Shown piece after piece: positions 1 to 13,800 of a stretch of 64,000 nt of DNA (position 1 is its first letter; every line of letters starts with the position of its first letter). The notes beneath the pieces were generated by a model. That model was not told the DNA's origin. It searched no databases and was given only the letters and a program-made list of their open reading frames with translations. Both the position numbers and the translations under genes were made by a program. Source of the stretch: Cyclospora cayetanensis (Eukaryota; Apicomplexa; Conoidasida; Eucoccidiorida; Eimeriidae); NCBI RefSeq assembly GCF_002999335.1, contig NW_020312060.1:61766-125765 (forward strand), given 5' to 3'.

Positions 1-91
1 TCTCACAGCGGATTGAAAAGGAGGAGCCTCGCAGTCTCAAAGAAAAACACAGGAAGCGGCTCAAGGCCCTGTTTGTGTCTTTCTTCTTGCC
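1..91 (+). CDS. Possible 3' part of an exon (partial)
   Basis: From base 3 the plus strand reads a basic, charged peptide (SQRIEKEEPRSLKEK and onward) up to a GTAAGT at 92-97, a consensus splice donor that coincides with the first stop (TAA, 93-95). This looks like the end of an exon whose gene starts outside the window. No following exon could be chosen with confidence. It may also be a chance open stretch. Confidence 0.25.
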
Positions 92-1389
92 GTAAGTAGC
101 CCTTTACTTGGTCTGTGAAACAGCAGGCACCCGAATATGGCTGAAGTCGTATCGTGGATCTTGTCATATTTGCGTTCTGAATCTATCTCCCGTCCAGCCA
201 TCCACTTTTGGGGAGGATGGAAATTCGAGGCACAAGCAGCTGCGCAGCTGGCTCAAAGGGATGCCGACAGTTGCGTGGCGTCGTGCACCTGCCCCGGAGC
301 ACATCCCCTCCGCAGTGTATCAACACCGCACATCCAATTTTAAGGAAACACGCGTTGAAGAACACGTCGTAAACTAGAAACAAAAGGAGGAAAATCCATG
401 GAGCCTCTATAATCAGAGATGGTGCTACGGACGGAGCGAGGCTGAACGACCCTTCATTTTCTCCCCGGGTGCTTATGGAGAAGGGCGAGTTGATCAATCA
501 ACGAGAGAGCAAAAATCACCCTTTCCCCACTATTTCCCCCAATCTCTCCGCCGTCCCCTTCGCCTTCTTCCCCCTCATCATCGCATGCCTCAGGACGAGC
601 AGCACCGCAAAGAAACATAAAGACGCAACCCCCCTCTCTCCCCCTCTCCCCATCGAGACAGACACCCCTGTCACGAGCTCCTATGCTAAAAGCCGGAGAA
701 AACCTTCGCCAAGTGCCTTGGTTTCACTTTGCATCCCTCCCGCAGTCCGTCTCTTTACGCAGCTCTTCTCCAATCTTACCGGCGTGAAGAAAGGGAGGGA
801 GCATCACGCGAATGAGACGCTGTCTGCTGAGCACTTCGGCGCACCAGAGAGGCAGCCAAAGAATCTCTCCCGCCGTGGCTTCTGGAGTTTGCAGTCCGTC
901 TGTTTCCAACAGATCGAGAGGCGGAAGCGAACTCGAGAGGAGACAAGGCACCATATGCACAGAAGAGGCCCTGTGCAGCAAGAAGGCGTCGAGACAGAAG
1001 GATACAGAATCCTGTGGGCGAGAGAGAAACACCACGCTCCTACAAGCACACAATCGCACACACACACACATATATATATATATATGCACACAAATATACA
1101 CATATATGTACACACATGCATGTGTACACTACACTATATAAATATAGATGGGTACATACACACATTCGTAGATAGATGCTCAGTAAGATGCACACATACA
1201 GCCAGGCAGTCGACGCGAGAAATTCGAAAAAAAAGAAAAAACCTTGCAAAGCCGCAATTGTCGAAACCTGCCATCCTCTGCCCCCCGTCCCTCTGCATGG
1301 CGTGTAGAGGAACAGCTGAAACAGCTCATGAAAAACGCTCTAGCAAAGGCTTCTCTGCCCGACTTGAAAGCGTGAACGCTGCTGCTGCA
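92..1389. other. Region without a supported gene
   Basis: The plus strand is open from about 469 to 1689, but the translation lacks any motif, is full of Thr-His microsatellite sequence and runs antisense to the minus-strand exon at 1390-1833. A CA/TA microsatellite occupies about 1060-1200. Nothing else recognisable is seen. Confidence 0.5.
1060..1205. repeat. CA/TA microsatellite
   Basis: Runs of ACAC and TATATA dominate this stretch, beginning with CACACACACATATATATATA and grading into imperfect ACATA units. It is non-coding simple sequence. Confidence 0.8.
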
Positions 1390-3708
1390 CTACCTTCTAA
1401 GCGGCCAGATTTCCACCAAGTCATCTGCCTGCTGCTGCATCTCCTGCAGAAGTGCTCTGGCAGCCTCTCTCGAGACAAGGGCTGCCTCCGCGATGTCTTG
1501 GTGCTGCAGCTGCATGACTCTCCCCTCGCTGGCAGCGGGAGCAGCGACGGCAGCCGCGGCTACAGCAGCTGCTGCTGCCGTCTTCGCTGCTGCAGTGTCT
1601 GCCCCCGCCTGCACCGCAGCAGCATCGCCGCGAATAGACGCGAAAGGGACTGCCAGCAGCGGGGGAGTTTCAGCAGTCCCCAAGCCTAAACGATTCCCAA
1701 GAATACTCCCTTGTCGACTGCTCTGAGGATCAGCTTCAAACAACAGCAGCAGCAGCTGCCGCAGGCGCTCGCCACACGCTTCGTACAGATCTCCCTGTAC
1801 ACCCGGGAGGGTTCGTGCCTGCGCCAACTTCCGCTGCAGCACCACACAAACACACATTCATAGAGATATACATACACATACATACATATTCACACATACA
1901 TATTCACACATACATATATACACATACATACATACACGTAGATACATACACATAAATACATACACACATACATATACATACACACATACATATACATACA
2001 CACATACACATACATACATACACATACATACATACAAACATACAGACATACAAACATACAGACATACACATACATACACATACATACATGCGCATACACA
2101 CACATACATATACATACATACACATACACATACATATACATACATACACACACATACATATACATCCATACATACATACACATACACACATACATACATA
2201 CATACACACATAAACATACACACACATACACATACACACACATACACACATACACACATATACATACATACATACATATACACATACATATACATACATA
2301 CATACATACATACACATACATACATACATACAGACATACACATACATACACATACACACACATACATACACATACATACACATACATACACATACATATA
2401 CATGCATACACATACACATACATACACACACGTAAACATACACACATACATACACACACATACATACGCATACACACACATACACACACATACATATACA
2501 CACATACATACACATACATACATACATACACATACACACACATACATACATACACATACATACATACATACACACATAAACATACACACACATACACATA
2601 CATACACATACACACACATACATACACATACATACACGAGCAAATGCAAGCCAGCAGAACATAACTGGTGCAGATGCCACCGCCTCACACTTTTGCCCAC
2701 ACTACGCTCAGCCCATGTCTTCCCTTGTCTCGCTCTTCCTCGCTGCATTTGCAGACGTTTTCCCCCTCCTTTTTCTCCCTTTTTTCCCCTCCTTCCCCCC
2801 CTCTTCCCTCCCTCCCAGCCTTTCGCAAAACGAAGAGGAACCCTAAGGCCATGTTTAGTCCCCACACGCTGCAGCAGCAGCCAAGCCAGAGAGCCTACAT
2901 CCAAGAGATCTTCAAGTGCTTCAATCAATTCTGCGTCTGCAGCCATACCGCCACCGACTCCCGCTAGAGACAGCCTTGCCCTCTGCAGCGAGCGAGTGCA
3001 GACAAGTACACAAACACAAGCACAGAGAGAGATGAAGAGAGAGCGATAGACTTGCCCCTTGCGACACGCGTGTTCCTTCGCATTTCGAGTCTGCACTGCT
3101 TTGTTGCTGCTCGCTAGCAGCGACGCAAAGAGACAGTGGAGGGCTAGCAGCAGCAGGCAGCAGCAACGCTCGGTGTGCCGTACAGTGGGAAGCTGAGCAG
3201 CCAGCAGAATACAACGAGAGGCGTCTCTTGAAGGAAGGGGAGGCAACGCAACAGACGAATCAAACGGATGCGACGGCGAGGGGTTAGACGTGAATTCAGG
3301 GGATCCCTGGGGATGGCTTCCACCGTCGATGAATGTGCCAAGAGAAGAAGGTCTGACATCTCCAGTTCCCCCTTGGGAGACAGACGGGAAGGAGGCTTGG
3401 CTGCTACTGGGTATGCTACGACGCACAGCATCCCCTGAACTTCTCCCCGCTGCTGCTGCTGCAGTCTGACTGCTGGTGACTCCCTCGAGTGAGTCGTTCT
3501 CGCTTGGACGGCGTCTCCGCCTCTCCGTGAAGGGGATGGAAGAAGCTGCGGAGGCAACGCTGTCTCGCCTCAGGGAAGAAGAGTCTCGTCCTCTTCCCAC
3601 TCTGTTGCTGCTGCTGTGGTTGGCAGCAGTAGCGGTCGATGGATTTTGTCTCGATTTCTTCCTCCTGGCGAGGAAAGCCAGAGGGTCGTCTTCTGGGGAA
3701 CGCTTCAT
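1390..3708 (-). CDS. Hypothetical spliced protein, basic N-terminus and Ala-rich C-terminus
   Basis: The function is not recognised. The first exon starts at the ATG at 3708 and encodes a basic, Ser-rich, low-complexity region (MKRSPEDDPLAFLARRKK) with a poly-Ala run. It probably ends at a GT donor near 3260-3340, but the exact junction is unresolved. A small exon at about 2899-2936 (DAELIEALEDLLD) lies between CTGCAG and GTAGGC signals. It joins in phase to an exon at 1390-1833, starting after CTGCAG, that encodes a helical, Leu/Gln/Ala-rich segment (RKLAQARTLPGVQGDLYEA). The stop is at 1390, unless an AGAAG-GTAGTG donor at about 1394 is used and the gene continues leftwards. The intron at 1834-2898 holds a large CATA microsatellite. 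Reading straight through that array gives a spurious 616-residue ORF. Confidence 0.5.
1858..2640. repeat. Degenerate CATA/CACATA microsatellite, about 0.78 kb
   Basis: This is an almost uninterrupted array of CATACATACACACATA-type units within an intron of the minus-strand gene. All minus-strand frames stay open as Met/Tyr/Val/Cys strings because the units contain no stops in that direction. These ORFs are not protein-coding. Confidence 0.9.
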
Positions 3709-4230
3709 TGTGTTGTGTGCTCACCAAACTGCTGCTGCTGCTGCTTGTTTGCTGTCGCACTGTTGTCACAGATGCCTTTGCTGCTTCTGCCTCCGGGACT
3801 GAGTGCCACACCCGTTGATCCTGCCACTCCCTCTGCAGCTCCTCCAGCAGCAGGTGCTAAGCCGCATGTCGGAGCAGCAGCAGATGCGGCAGGTGCAGAT
3901 GCAGCAGATGCAGATACAGCGCTGCAGAGAGCAGGAGGGGAAGAGGGAAGGCACTGCCCTCGCTGCAGCAGCAGCAGCCGCAGCTGCAGCTGCTGCAGCT
4001 GCAGCAGCTGCGGTTCTGTCCACGCTTTTTTCCGAAGGAAGTGGAGAGCGTCACGGGGAAGAAGGACGGCAAAGACGAGAGGGGGGGTGGAGCCGCCGGG
4101 AACCTCTGCAGAGACACCCAAAGGCTCCCTAAGGATCGAACTGCATGCAGCCTGTTCCGCAGAGAACGAAGCACTCATTTCAAAACAGGGAGGAGCAGAG
4201 AGAGAGACAGAGACACAAATTAATGCCTAG
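3709..4230. other. CAG-rich segment of unclear coding status
   Basis: A GCAGCAGATGCGG-type CAG-rich run at about 3860-4020 is open on both strands. The plus frame gives a Gln/Met then Ala-rich stretch (MSEQQQMRQVQMQQMQIQR). It may be an exon of an unidentified plus-strand gene or the 5' leader of the minus gene that starts at 3708. No domain, start context or splice partner decides between these. Confidence 0.3.
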
Positions 4231-7200
4231 GAAGTGACACAACAGCGCAATGCTGCTCTCTTCCTCGCGACATTCGTAGGTGTCGTGACACTTGGCGGAA
4301 AGGGTACCACCGCAACTCGATGGCTAGGAGACCGTGAGTTTGGAGGCTTGTATCTAGCTACGTTGGTCTCTAGGCATGTGTGTAGCTAGGCCTTCATGTA
4401 AACATAAATATATATGAGTTCAGGTGGAAAGATACGCGGAAAAGTAGGTCGGCAAGTAGGGACGTATGAATGTCTGCATCTCTATGTATGGGTGAATGTC
4501 TGCATGCAGGTACATAATGTATGCATAAACGGATGATGTCTGCTTGTATGTATGTAATCTATGGGTGTATGGATGTCTGCAATGTGGGCAGTGAGCGCAT
4601 GGATGGAATGGATAAAATTGCAGGAAGGTGGGAATGTATTATGTGCAGGGGCGTATGCTGGTGCACCTGTGGAGATGGTATCTTGCAGGTTGTTAGTGCC
4701 GCAAGTGCACAGAGGAATAACAGAGTCAATAGTGCGCGGCAGTAACAAGCAACACTCGGGATCGGAATGCTAATGTTGCTCCTGTTGTTTGTACTGCTGG
4801 TGTGTCGGCCGCTGTGAGGTAGTGCCTGCGCCTGGCGTCCTAGAGAGCGGCTAGGCAGAAGGGATTCTCAGCAGATAGTGAATAGAAGGGGAAATCAAGA
4901 AGATAAGGGGGGAGAAGAACTCAAAAGATCAAAGACAGTGTGTTGCAGACACAGGGCACAACGACCCCACCACGATTCGCTGGGCGTCCACAGCAGCCTT
5001 TTGTGTGCCTCGCGGTAGTGCAAGACATTCAAAAATGTGTTCAATAGCGATATTCGCCTGTCTGGCTGCTGCCTGCAGACCTGGGAAACACATGCGTTAA
5101 TCAATGGTCCTCAAAGACACCCGTCGAGCAAGAGGTTTAGGGGCTGGTTGGGGGTGGTCAGAAGGAAGTGTGCAACTGGGGGAGGTGGCTTGACTTTTGG
5201 TCCCTTAGGGGTGTTTCATCTCTAAAAGAAGCCTAAGAGGCCTGTTGAGGATCTTCAGTCATAAATAACAGGCAGAAGCATGCCAGATAGCGTAGGGAAA
5301 CCGTGTGCTCTGCGACATCGCACAGCCAGAAACTTCCAGGCACACACTTGCACACACGTATTTCTTCCCTGCTCTCCCCGGAAATTATGTCGAGCTGCGT
5401 AGTTAGCCCCTAAAATTGTGAAGTTTTTGGGCTACCATACCGTGAAATGCGACGCGTGCAGGAGAAGGCACCCTAGAGAAGACCACGAGCAAACTTTGAA
5501 AGACAGCTTGGGCTGTAATTGCGCTGCTGATAGATCACTGGTCCTTAAGAATGCTACAAATGGACCATCAGCAAAGCGTACAGCTGTCACTTTCTGTATA
5601 TTTCATGCTTGTCCAAACGCATGTGCAGATTCCAACCAGCGCTACCGAATCTCCTTTGAGAGAGCGGTTCATTTCTGTATGCCTAGAGCTACGCCATTGT
5701 TATACACACTTAACGGAATGCGAGGCGTTCCATCCTTAAATATGCAAAAAGGTGCCGAAAGAGGAAATGTTGCTACTTTGATACTCCACCAACATGTTGA
5801 ACCCTCTGTGGGAAACTTTTGGCTCTTTGTAACAGCGAGCTACGGGGCTCACCTATTGAGCTGACTGCTAAACTGTGGGTGGGGGTGGTTAAATCAATCT
5901 ACTGGCATAGCTAGCTGCGCGGCTGCTGCCCCCCTTTCCCTTGGGGCCTTACTGCGGTATGGCCACAAGCACAAGAGGGAAAAGCTGGACGCCTCAGCCA
6001 TGAAGGTTCAGGGTGACTGCGAACATCGTTCCGGATTGGTGAGTGTTTCGCATTTCTTGAGGAAAGACAGAGGCGGTCTACACTGGGGAATAGCACGCGG
6101 CTACTCGCAGGTCGTGGAACGTTCCCTCGACGGTCTCCCTAGGAAGACACTTCCCTGCAGGCTCAATTTAAAAGCGACAAAACTTTTAGTGTTTTTCCTC
6201 AAAAAGGTGCCAGTATTTCCCCTTACTGCCTCCCCTAAGTGCTTCTGACCCGAGGGAAGTAGGACAGTCGAGGTGGGTGTTACTGGGCCATCGTTGCACT
6301 CCGAGCCTTCACAACTACATCAACAGAGCACCTAGTGCACACACAGAGAAAGCTGATTCTTGATGTATTGAGCTAACGCTATTCTGCAGTGAAGGAGAGT
6401 CATGAACAGCCACACCAAATAATCAATGCATTCATTACCCGTTCCCACGTAAAATATAATCCGTGGAGCAATAACTACCCAAGCTCAGCTGAGCCTGCTA
6501 CAGAGGGTCAAAGGTACGTTAAGAATACCCCTAGGCGTAGAAACGCACAGAGTGAGCAGCTAGCTAAGTGCAGATACATACCTAGAGTGAGCAGCTAGGT
6601 AGCTGTAGATATATACCTAGAGTGAGCAGCTAGCTAAGAGTAGATATATGCACAGAGTGAGCAAGCAACTAGAAACTTGTACCGAGGTTTACGTGAGACC
6701 CCCACAGCTGCCAGCGACTATCCCCACCCAGCTACGATAGGCAGCGCACGCCGCTCACATGAACTGCCCCTTCATGCTTGGCACCAAATCTCACCGCTCG
6801 TCTAGTACTTCGCTGCCATGCTGAGTAACCGACTAACCAGACCTTCTGAGTGTACAACTGCTGCTAGCTCAGAAAAAGAATCTTGTCCTATTCCATGTGC
6901 CCGAAGGGGAGGGTTGGAGCGGCCTGGGAGTTGGCACCAGAAGAACGGCGAGGCACAGCTAGAAGATGCCTAGCATGCTGTCTCCCTTCCCACATACACT
7001 CAAAAAAACCATTTACAACGCACGCACAACTTGGAGTCCTACTTCCAAGAAAACTGAGATGCTTCGCTAGTTGCAGATGCAGCACAACAGCAGCCAAGCC
7101 AGTAACTGCACTCTGGGCAGCAGCATTCTCTGAATATTGGCAACACGACAGCTAGCAGAATAAGCTAGAGGACTAAAGCTAGCTACCCAAGCTGTCTAAC

Positions 7201-7832
7201 GTCTCCGTCGAATTCCGTAGTTTTAAAATGGCACTCCGGAAATTTACCGAGGACCATCAGAAGCCTCCTTTAAAAGGACAGACGCGAACAAAAAAAAATC
7301 CCCAATAGCACTTTCAACGTCTCACGCTCCTGCCTTTATAGGCTGTCTCTGAATTTTCTCGAGTATCGGCCCCTACTTCACGCATCTTCCGTGTATACGC
7401 TGCTCTGCTTTCTACCTCGCTGCCGTCCCTCTCTTCATCTTCTGTTCCGTCCTCTTCTCTGCCCCTTGCGTCTCTTTGCGTTCTCTGACTCCCTTAGCGC
7501 CACTCTCGGCTGTTTTCCCCCATATTATTTGTGTGACCCTTTTTCCATGCTGTTGCAGCCGCATACGCGGACTCGCGCGGTGTGCCGTCGCGTGTCTATA
7601 TTCGTTAAAAGTACATTGCGCGACCACAGGGCGCTTAGTTTCTGCTCCTGTGATCTAAGGAAATAAATTTCAGGGAAACACAAACCCCCCAAACTGCACT
7701 TCTTGCCTACTGCCCTCAAGAAGAGGCCCCCCCCGCCCCCCCTTTCAAGCATACATACAGAAAGAGGGCCCTGTGGTAGCCACCAGATGAGGTCTGCAGC
7801 CAGGAGACACCCCCACTCAAACTAGTTTCGCC
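4231..7832. other. Repeat-poor region without a recognisable gene
   Basis: There are only short ORFs in all frames, the longest being 5418-5864 on + (148 residues, no motif and no CAG bias). Degenerate TGTATGGATGTCTGC-type sequence lies around 4400-4620, and a short tandem repeat lies at 6551-6670. I saw no pol-like motifs, although ancient non-coding transposon remnants cannot be excluded by eye. Confidence 0.5.
6551..6670. repeat. 34-36 bp tandem repeat, four imperfect copies
   Basis: Copies of AGTGAGCAGCTAGCTAAG followed by a GTAGATATA-type tail begin at about 6551, 6585, 6621 and 6655. The last copy is degenerate. The repeat lies in the repeat-poor region, with no gene nearby. Confidence 0.75.
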
Positions 7833-10800
7833 TCAGCTGTACTTCCCTTTGAACGTCATATCAACGAAGCCGCTGTTATCGCCCCCCCTCTGCTGCTGCT
7901 GCTGCTGCTGGGCCCCCGCCCCACGGGTACTCCACGGCGGGGGCGGGGCCCGCGCTCCGTACCCTCCGTACTGCGGGGGCCCCTGCTGCTGAGGGCCCGC
8001 GTGCCAGGGGGCCCCCAAGTGGGGGCCCCCCGGCTGAAGACGCCTCGCTCTGGGGTCTCGAGGGGGATGCGGAGGGCCCCCTGGAGGCCCACTTCGGTAC
8101 TCAGACGCACCACCCCACGGTGCATGCGAGGCACCACCTCCAGACACCTGTGCATCCCATCTGGTGCCCTGATTGTACATCGGGGGCCCCCCCGCGTGCG
8201 CCTGACCGCCCTGGAAGGGGCCCCCCCTGGGATTCAGTTGCTGCTGAAGTCGCACAGCCACCGGAATGATATGCTGAGGGGCAGCAGCGGCAGCAGCTGC
8301 AAAGGCAGCGGACTGTACTACAGGCACGCCAGGAGCAGACGCAGTCCCATAGGGATGCCTCCACAGCTGCGGGGGCAGATGCCCCCTGAAGTGCTGCATA
8401 TGCAGCAACTGCTGCTGCTGCTGCTGCTGCTGCTGCCGCTGGTGGTTGCTGATCACACAGGGGGGCCCCCCCCTATTCTGAGAGCGGCTTCCGCCGTCAG
8501 AGGTGCCGTCCCACCCGTGTTGCGGTTGTTGTTGCTGCTGAGGCTGCTGTCGCGCCACCCCCCCCAGCGCGAAGGCGACCATGCGGCGAGCTGCTGCTCC
8601 ATTAAAAGCCCTGCCCTTTCGAGACTCGTCCTGCAGCAGCCATTGCACGCACCACTGACACGGCTGGCTGCAGGCATGCTGCAGCAGAAGAAGTGCAGCA
8701 AGGGATACGTCGTTGGTGTGCAAACACGCTCAGACACACAACCGCGGTGCTGCAGGGGGGGCAGGAACTGCAAACCGGCAACTCCCTGCTCAGCACAGCG
8801 CCTCCCGCCTAAGAAGCGTAACTGCTCTAAGGGCCACACCCCACCTCCAAATCATACTTATCCAGGAAAGGGCCCAGGCTAACAGCGCCAGGAAGGAGGC
8901 TCGAAAGATGCCGAGACAGCGGGATACGTGGAGGGGATATATAGCAGCACCGCGAAGCACAGCACACCGCGGAAAGACCCTCTGCAGCAGTCACACAGAG
9001 ACCAGCGCACATGCAACCTCTATTTTTAAATGTATTAAATAAAACCACACATCCACAAGTAAGCAATCGCCGGATAGGCGGAGGTAGCGCTCGTTGACGA
9101 CTCCCAGCCGGAGACACCCGCTGACAACACGTGAAATTCGAGTGGGAGGCATCTACAGCGTGGTGCCGAGAAAGACAAATATATACACCTATCTATACAT
9201 ATATATGTATATTGATATACATATATATATGTACATACAGCAAAAGCCAACGAATGCATCCGTGTAAACGGAAATTCTCTCAAAAAATCCCCGCAGGGCG
9301 TTCCAAAAGGCGGTCATCCCTATGTAGGTGGACGAGTAAATTGGCGCCAAAACGGTAGTGTGGTGAAGTACACGAAAGCAGGGAAAGAATACATGCTTCT
9401 AGCAGCGTGGATGAGCGCATGCAGGGGTAGACAGAGGGGTCAGACGCATGAGGTCTAGGGAAGAGCAGCACGCGTAGCAAGACGCAGATTGCCTCTCGGA
9501 AAGTTCGCCTGCTACGGCAGCTTACCAACAGGACTGTCAATTCGCATGCCAGGTGTATAGGCGCTTTCGATGCAGAAAAGCCGTCCTCCAAAGCCTCCAC
9601 TGGAATCTGCGATCATGATGTGTCCTTCGCCTACTACGCCTCGAGGAAGTTTTCTCTCATCTTCCGTCTGCTGCCACTCTGGCTCCTCATCAAGTCTTAG
9701 ACCGCGTCCTCGTGCTGCAGTCAGTTGCTGCATCTCTGCGGCAAGAGGATGGCTCTCATGCACATGCATCTCAGCCTCCGAGAGGCGATTGCGGCGCTGC
9801 TCTTCCGGAGAAAGCGTCTTCTCCAGTTGCTTTGAAACGGCAAGCAAGCGTCGCTTGTCAATGAAGGGAAGCAAGACGACCCACTGCCACTGGTACCTTG
9901 AAAAGACAGACGCAGCGCGCTCCTCAGGGCGGCATGCCAATCAGTAATCGTCGCCAATACTGCTGGGGAGGGTAGTACATAGAAGAAATGTTGAGGCTTC
10001 TCCCCCCGCACTGCACCTTCGCACGCCACGATGAGGCAGGCGCTTGCGCGGCAAGGCCTATGTCTGCCTAAGCCGCGGAGAGGTGACCAAGGGAAGGGCA
10101 TACACTGCGGCTGCAGCAGCAGCAGCGGCAACTCGGCAAACGCAGCGCACACCCCACCTCTTTCCGTTAGGATCGTATTTGCATTTCGTTGGGTAGAAGT
10201 CTGCAATGGAAGAAAGGGGCGATAGCATCGTCTTCGCATGCGCCTCCGGCAAGCAGTTCGCGCTGAAGGGGGGCAGAACGGCCATCAGCTGCTCGACAGG
10301 CTTCAGAGGGCGCGAAGGGGGAAACAAGTCCTAAAGTATATAACCAGACGCATGCACAAAGTACAAATGCTGCGGCTTCTGCCCTCGCCTCGCATGCGTC
10401 AACAAGGAGAGAGCAGCAATACTCCCCATCCTGCCCCTGCAGCCTTCCCCCCCACACATAACGAGTGCTGCAAGACAAGAAGCAAAAACCACCCCTTGAT
10501 CGCCCTTCACCTCCTCGCTTTTCTCCCGTCCCTCCTCGCGAAGACGATGACTCCCTTCGATACGCTCCCTGCCTCACCTTAGCTCCTTCTAGTGCCTCCT
10601 CATCCCGTCCTTCGGCAGCCAACTGCCGCTTCCGCTGCGCCTTCCTGCTGTTGATGAGTCTGACCGCTTCCCACACATCCACGGCGAGTGGTGCGTAATG
10701 GAACGGAAAAAACCAATCAAAACTGCTGCACCCCTCAAAGTAATAGAGCAAAACCCACTGGAGGCCTCTAATGTACACCTCAGACACGGAAGCAGCAAAG

Positions 10801-13800
10801 GGAGCGACCTCCTCCAGAGCGCCCAAGTGAAACTTCTCCTGATAGTATTCCACACGCCACCTATCTCGCGTCCTGCACCCCACACCACTGTCGACACCCT
10901 CATGCAGCAGCGCATGCATGTCTACCTCACGACAGCCGCTCAGCGCTGCCTGCATGCGTGCCTTGAACAAATCAACATCCTCCTCCCACCGACTGCGAGA
11001 AGCCACGCCCTTGGCAGCCCCCTCAGGATTCTTCATGCGCTTCGCTAGAGGCGCAGAGTCCGCATCTACGAGATGCGCTGCGGTGCCTGCTGAAGCCAGA
11101 GATGCAGCCGATGGTGCTCCTGCTGCGTCTTCTGCCTCCGTAGAAGCGGAGGGAGGAGGCGACGCAGCAGCATCAGCCTTGCGGGATGCATCCTCTTTCG
11201 ACGCATCCTCGACATGGGCGGAGGAGAGCTCTCCCGAGACCTCTTCGCCCAGCAGCTGCATCTTGAGACGCCGTGCAACTTCTTCGTTGGAGGGCAAACC
11301 CTCACGCCTTGGCTGTATTTCCTTCCCTGCTGGATGTGTTTCCTGTTTCTGCCAGTGAGGCTGTTGCTGGATGTGCCTCTCCTCTAAAGCCCCTGCGGCT
11401 CCTAGGAGCTTCTGCTGCTCAAAGGCGTGTTTCTCCCGCAGCCTCTCCTGAGAGAGAGAGCCAACAAGCAGCGCATATTTCACAACCAGCAGCAGCCTCA
11501 GTGGTCTATTCCGCGTTTCTGATACAGCCGGCGGCCTCTGGGGCAAGACTGCATCCGCAAGCACAAGAGGGATGCGGCCCTTGCAAGTTGTACTCAGCTT
11601 CCTCCTGCATGCAGGTGCAATCCTTCCCATGAGTAAAGCTCACCTTTCGTGTAAGTTCCCGTTTAATAAGCTCGTCCTCCACTTTCGCGAAAGCGCACAA
11701 GAAGGCTTCCAAGTTTTTCAGATCCACACGGCCTCCGTCGGTCAGGTAGCCTGTCAGGACGTGCGGTCTGAGGTGTACATACACCTCAAGGAGACTGTCA
11801 ATGCTGCCTCTCTGGATCGACTGGTGGGGAAGATGGGGCAGGAAATCGTTCCCACAAAGAAAGCACAAAAAGACAAAGTCGTCTATCACCCTCTCCGCGT
11901 TGTACCGTCCCTGAGAAAATAGACGGAAGCACATTCAACAAGAGACCTAAAGGGTCGGAGGAAGGTGGCCGGCGCACTAAGGATTCGCCACTCCTCCTGC
12001 TTAAAGAGGCTGCGAAAAGACGCGTTTTCAATTAAAGAAAGGCCTCTAACAGATTGATGCCCCCAAGAACAAGCGGCAGGCGCGAGGCAGGCACACTGCG
12101 AACGGCATCGGACTCTTTGGCGTGCAGCGAAAAAAGACACCTTCTCATCGTCTACATGCCAGAGTAAAATGCACAGAGAGACACGCAGCTGAAGAGGGGC
12201 ACGGTCAATAAGGCAGGCAGACACCCCAGCCCATGGGATCCAGAAACACAGAGGGTCGTACATAGCCATACAAATTTCTTGACTCGAAAAAGTCAGGCCT
12301 TGCAGCACGCAGCCCCTTTGCAAAGCCGACGAGACGACCGAGCGCCATACACATCTAGACATCTGCATCTTAATACATGCAGATAAATGCATGCAGATAG
12401 ATCCACATGTACACGTATTCTTTGCATCTTATTTTAATGTGTGCAAAACATGCAGACGTGGATGAGGAGGCACAAGGGCAGGTGCAGGAGGCGAGTAAAG
12501 CCGTGCTTGCGCGGACGTTGTCGCAGAGCTCATGCTGAATGTATTCTCTCAAGACGGGTAGCTGGATCATCTGTAGAGGCTTCCACGAAGCCTTCACTTC
12601 CAGCTCCCTCTTCATCGCTTCCTCGGCTTCCTCGAAGTCTTCCCGTTCCCTCTTGTGAACCACCGTCTCTCCTGCAGCTGCCCCCTCCGCCGCTGCAGCA
12701 TCGAGCAGTCCCTCTTTCGGAGGTGGTGGCCTTTCAATCACGGCTTCTCTCAAAATAAAAAAGTGCGCCTCATGCGTAGCAAGCCCCAGCATGATCAAGT
12801 CGGCATCTGCGCCATGCAACACGTGCCGCAAGTTCGGCGGATAGCTGCAGCACATGGATGCTCACAGAAAAAAATGCAGCACACCTGCCTTGACTGCCTC
12901 GCCGCATTCGTCCCTGTCTCGAGTTGAGTGGCCGCTGCCAAAGTCTCCCTACCTGTCGAAGCGAGGCACCAGCTGAATCGCCCCTTCCTCCCAACCCCCC
13001 TTTCCTTCTCCCCGCTTTTCCTCCTCTCTCCTCTAGCCGCATCCCTCCTCTTCCCTTAGACCTACTGTGACAGCTTTCGCTGCTCTCGAATAAACTCGAC
13101 GATTTTGTGTTCGCCTTCCCCTGGAACGTTTGCATCCGAAAATACAACTTGCAGGTTTCTGAAGAGCGGGTGGCTCGCCAGCCGATCCGCTATATAGTAC
13201 CTGACAGCGGAAGAAAAAGGCACAGTGGCTAACACAGACACCACAGAGCAGTCCACTACACGGGCGACCATGCAGAGCCGCAGCGGAGGCGGACTCTCAT
13301 TCAAGTGCTGTCGCATATTGCACAGAAGAAGATCGGAAAAGCAAGGAGACGGAAGCGCAAATAGGCAGCAGCCCGACAAAAAAGCTTTTTTAGTGCCTCT
13401 CGAGCACAGGACAGGCGCGTGACGCATGTGCATGTGCATGTGCATGTGCATGCACATGCACATGCACCCGTGTGGCTGCCGCAACTAGAGGATGCTAAGA
13501 ACTGGCACAAGAGAGCGCCAGGCAGGTACAGCGTCAACACACTACGAACAATGAATCGCTTCGCTCACCTAAGAGACCTCGCCAGCCTATCCATAAAAGG
13601 CGTTCCAGGTGTAATGCAGTTACTATCCCACTTTTGCTTGGGATTAGGCACTGCCCTCCCTTCCTCAATAAACTGCTGCTTGAGAGCCTCATAGGCTTCC
13701 TGCTCCTCCTCTATGTCCTTAGCCGCCTTAAAGCGGCGAATCCGCTGCTGATTCATTTTCGCGCGTGGAGCCACCCCATCTGCATGCGCAAGAAAAACGA

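Noticed and set aside
1858..3708. 616-codon minus-strand ORF as one protein
   Set aside because: Its second half is translated CATA microsatellite (Met/Tyr/Val/Cys strings). Splice signals place that part in an intron.
5418..5864. 148-codon plus-strand ORF in the repeat-poor region
   Set aside because: No recognisable domain and composition like non-coding flanks; no retroelement motifs were found in it.
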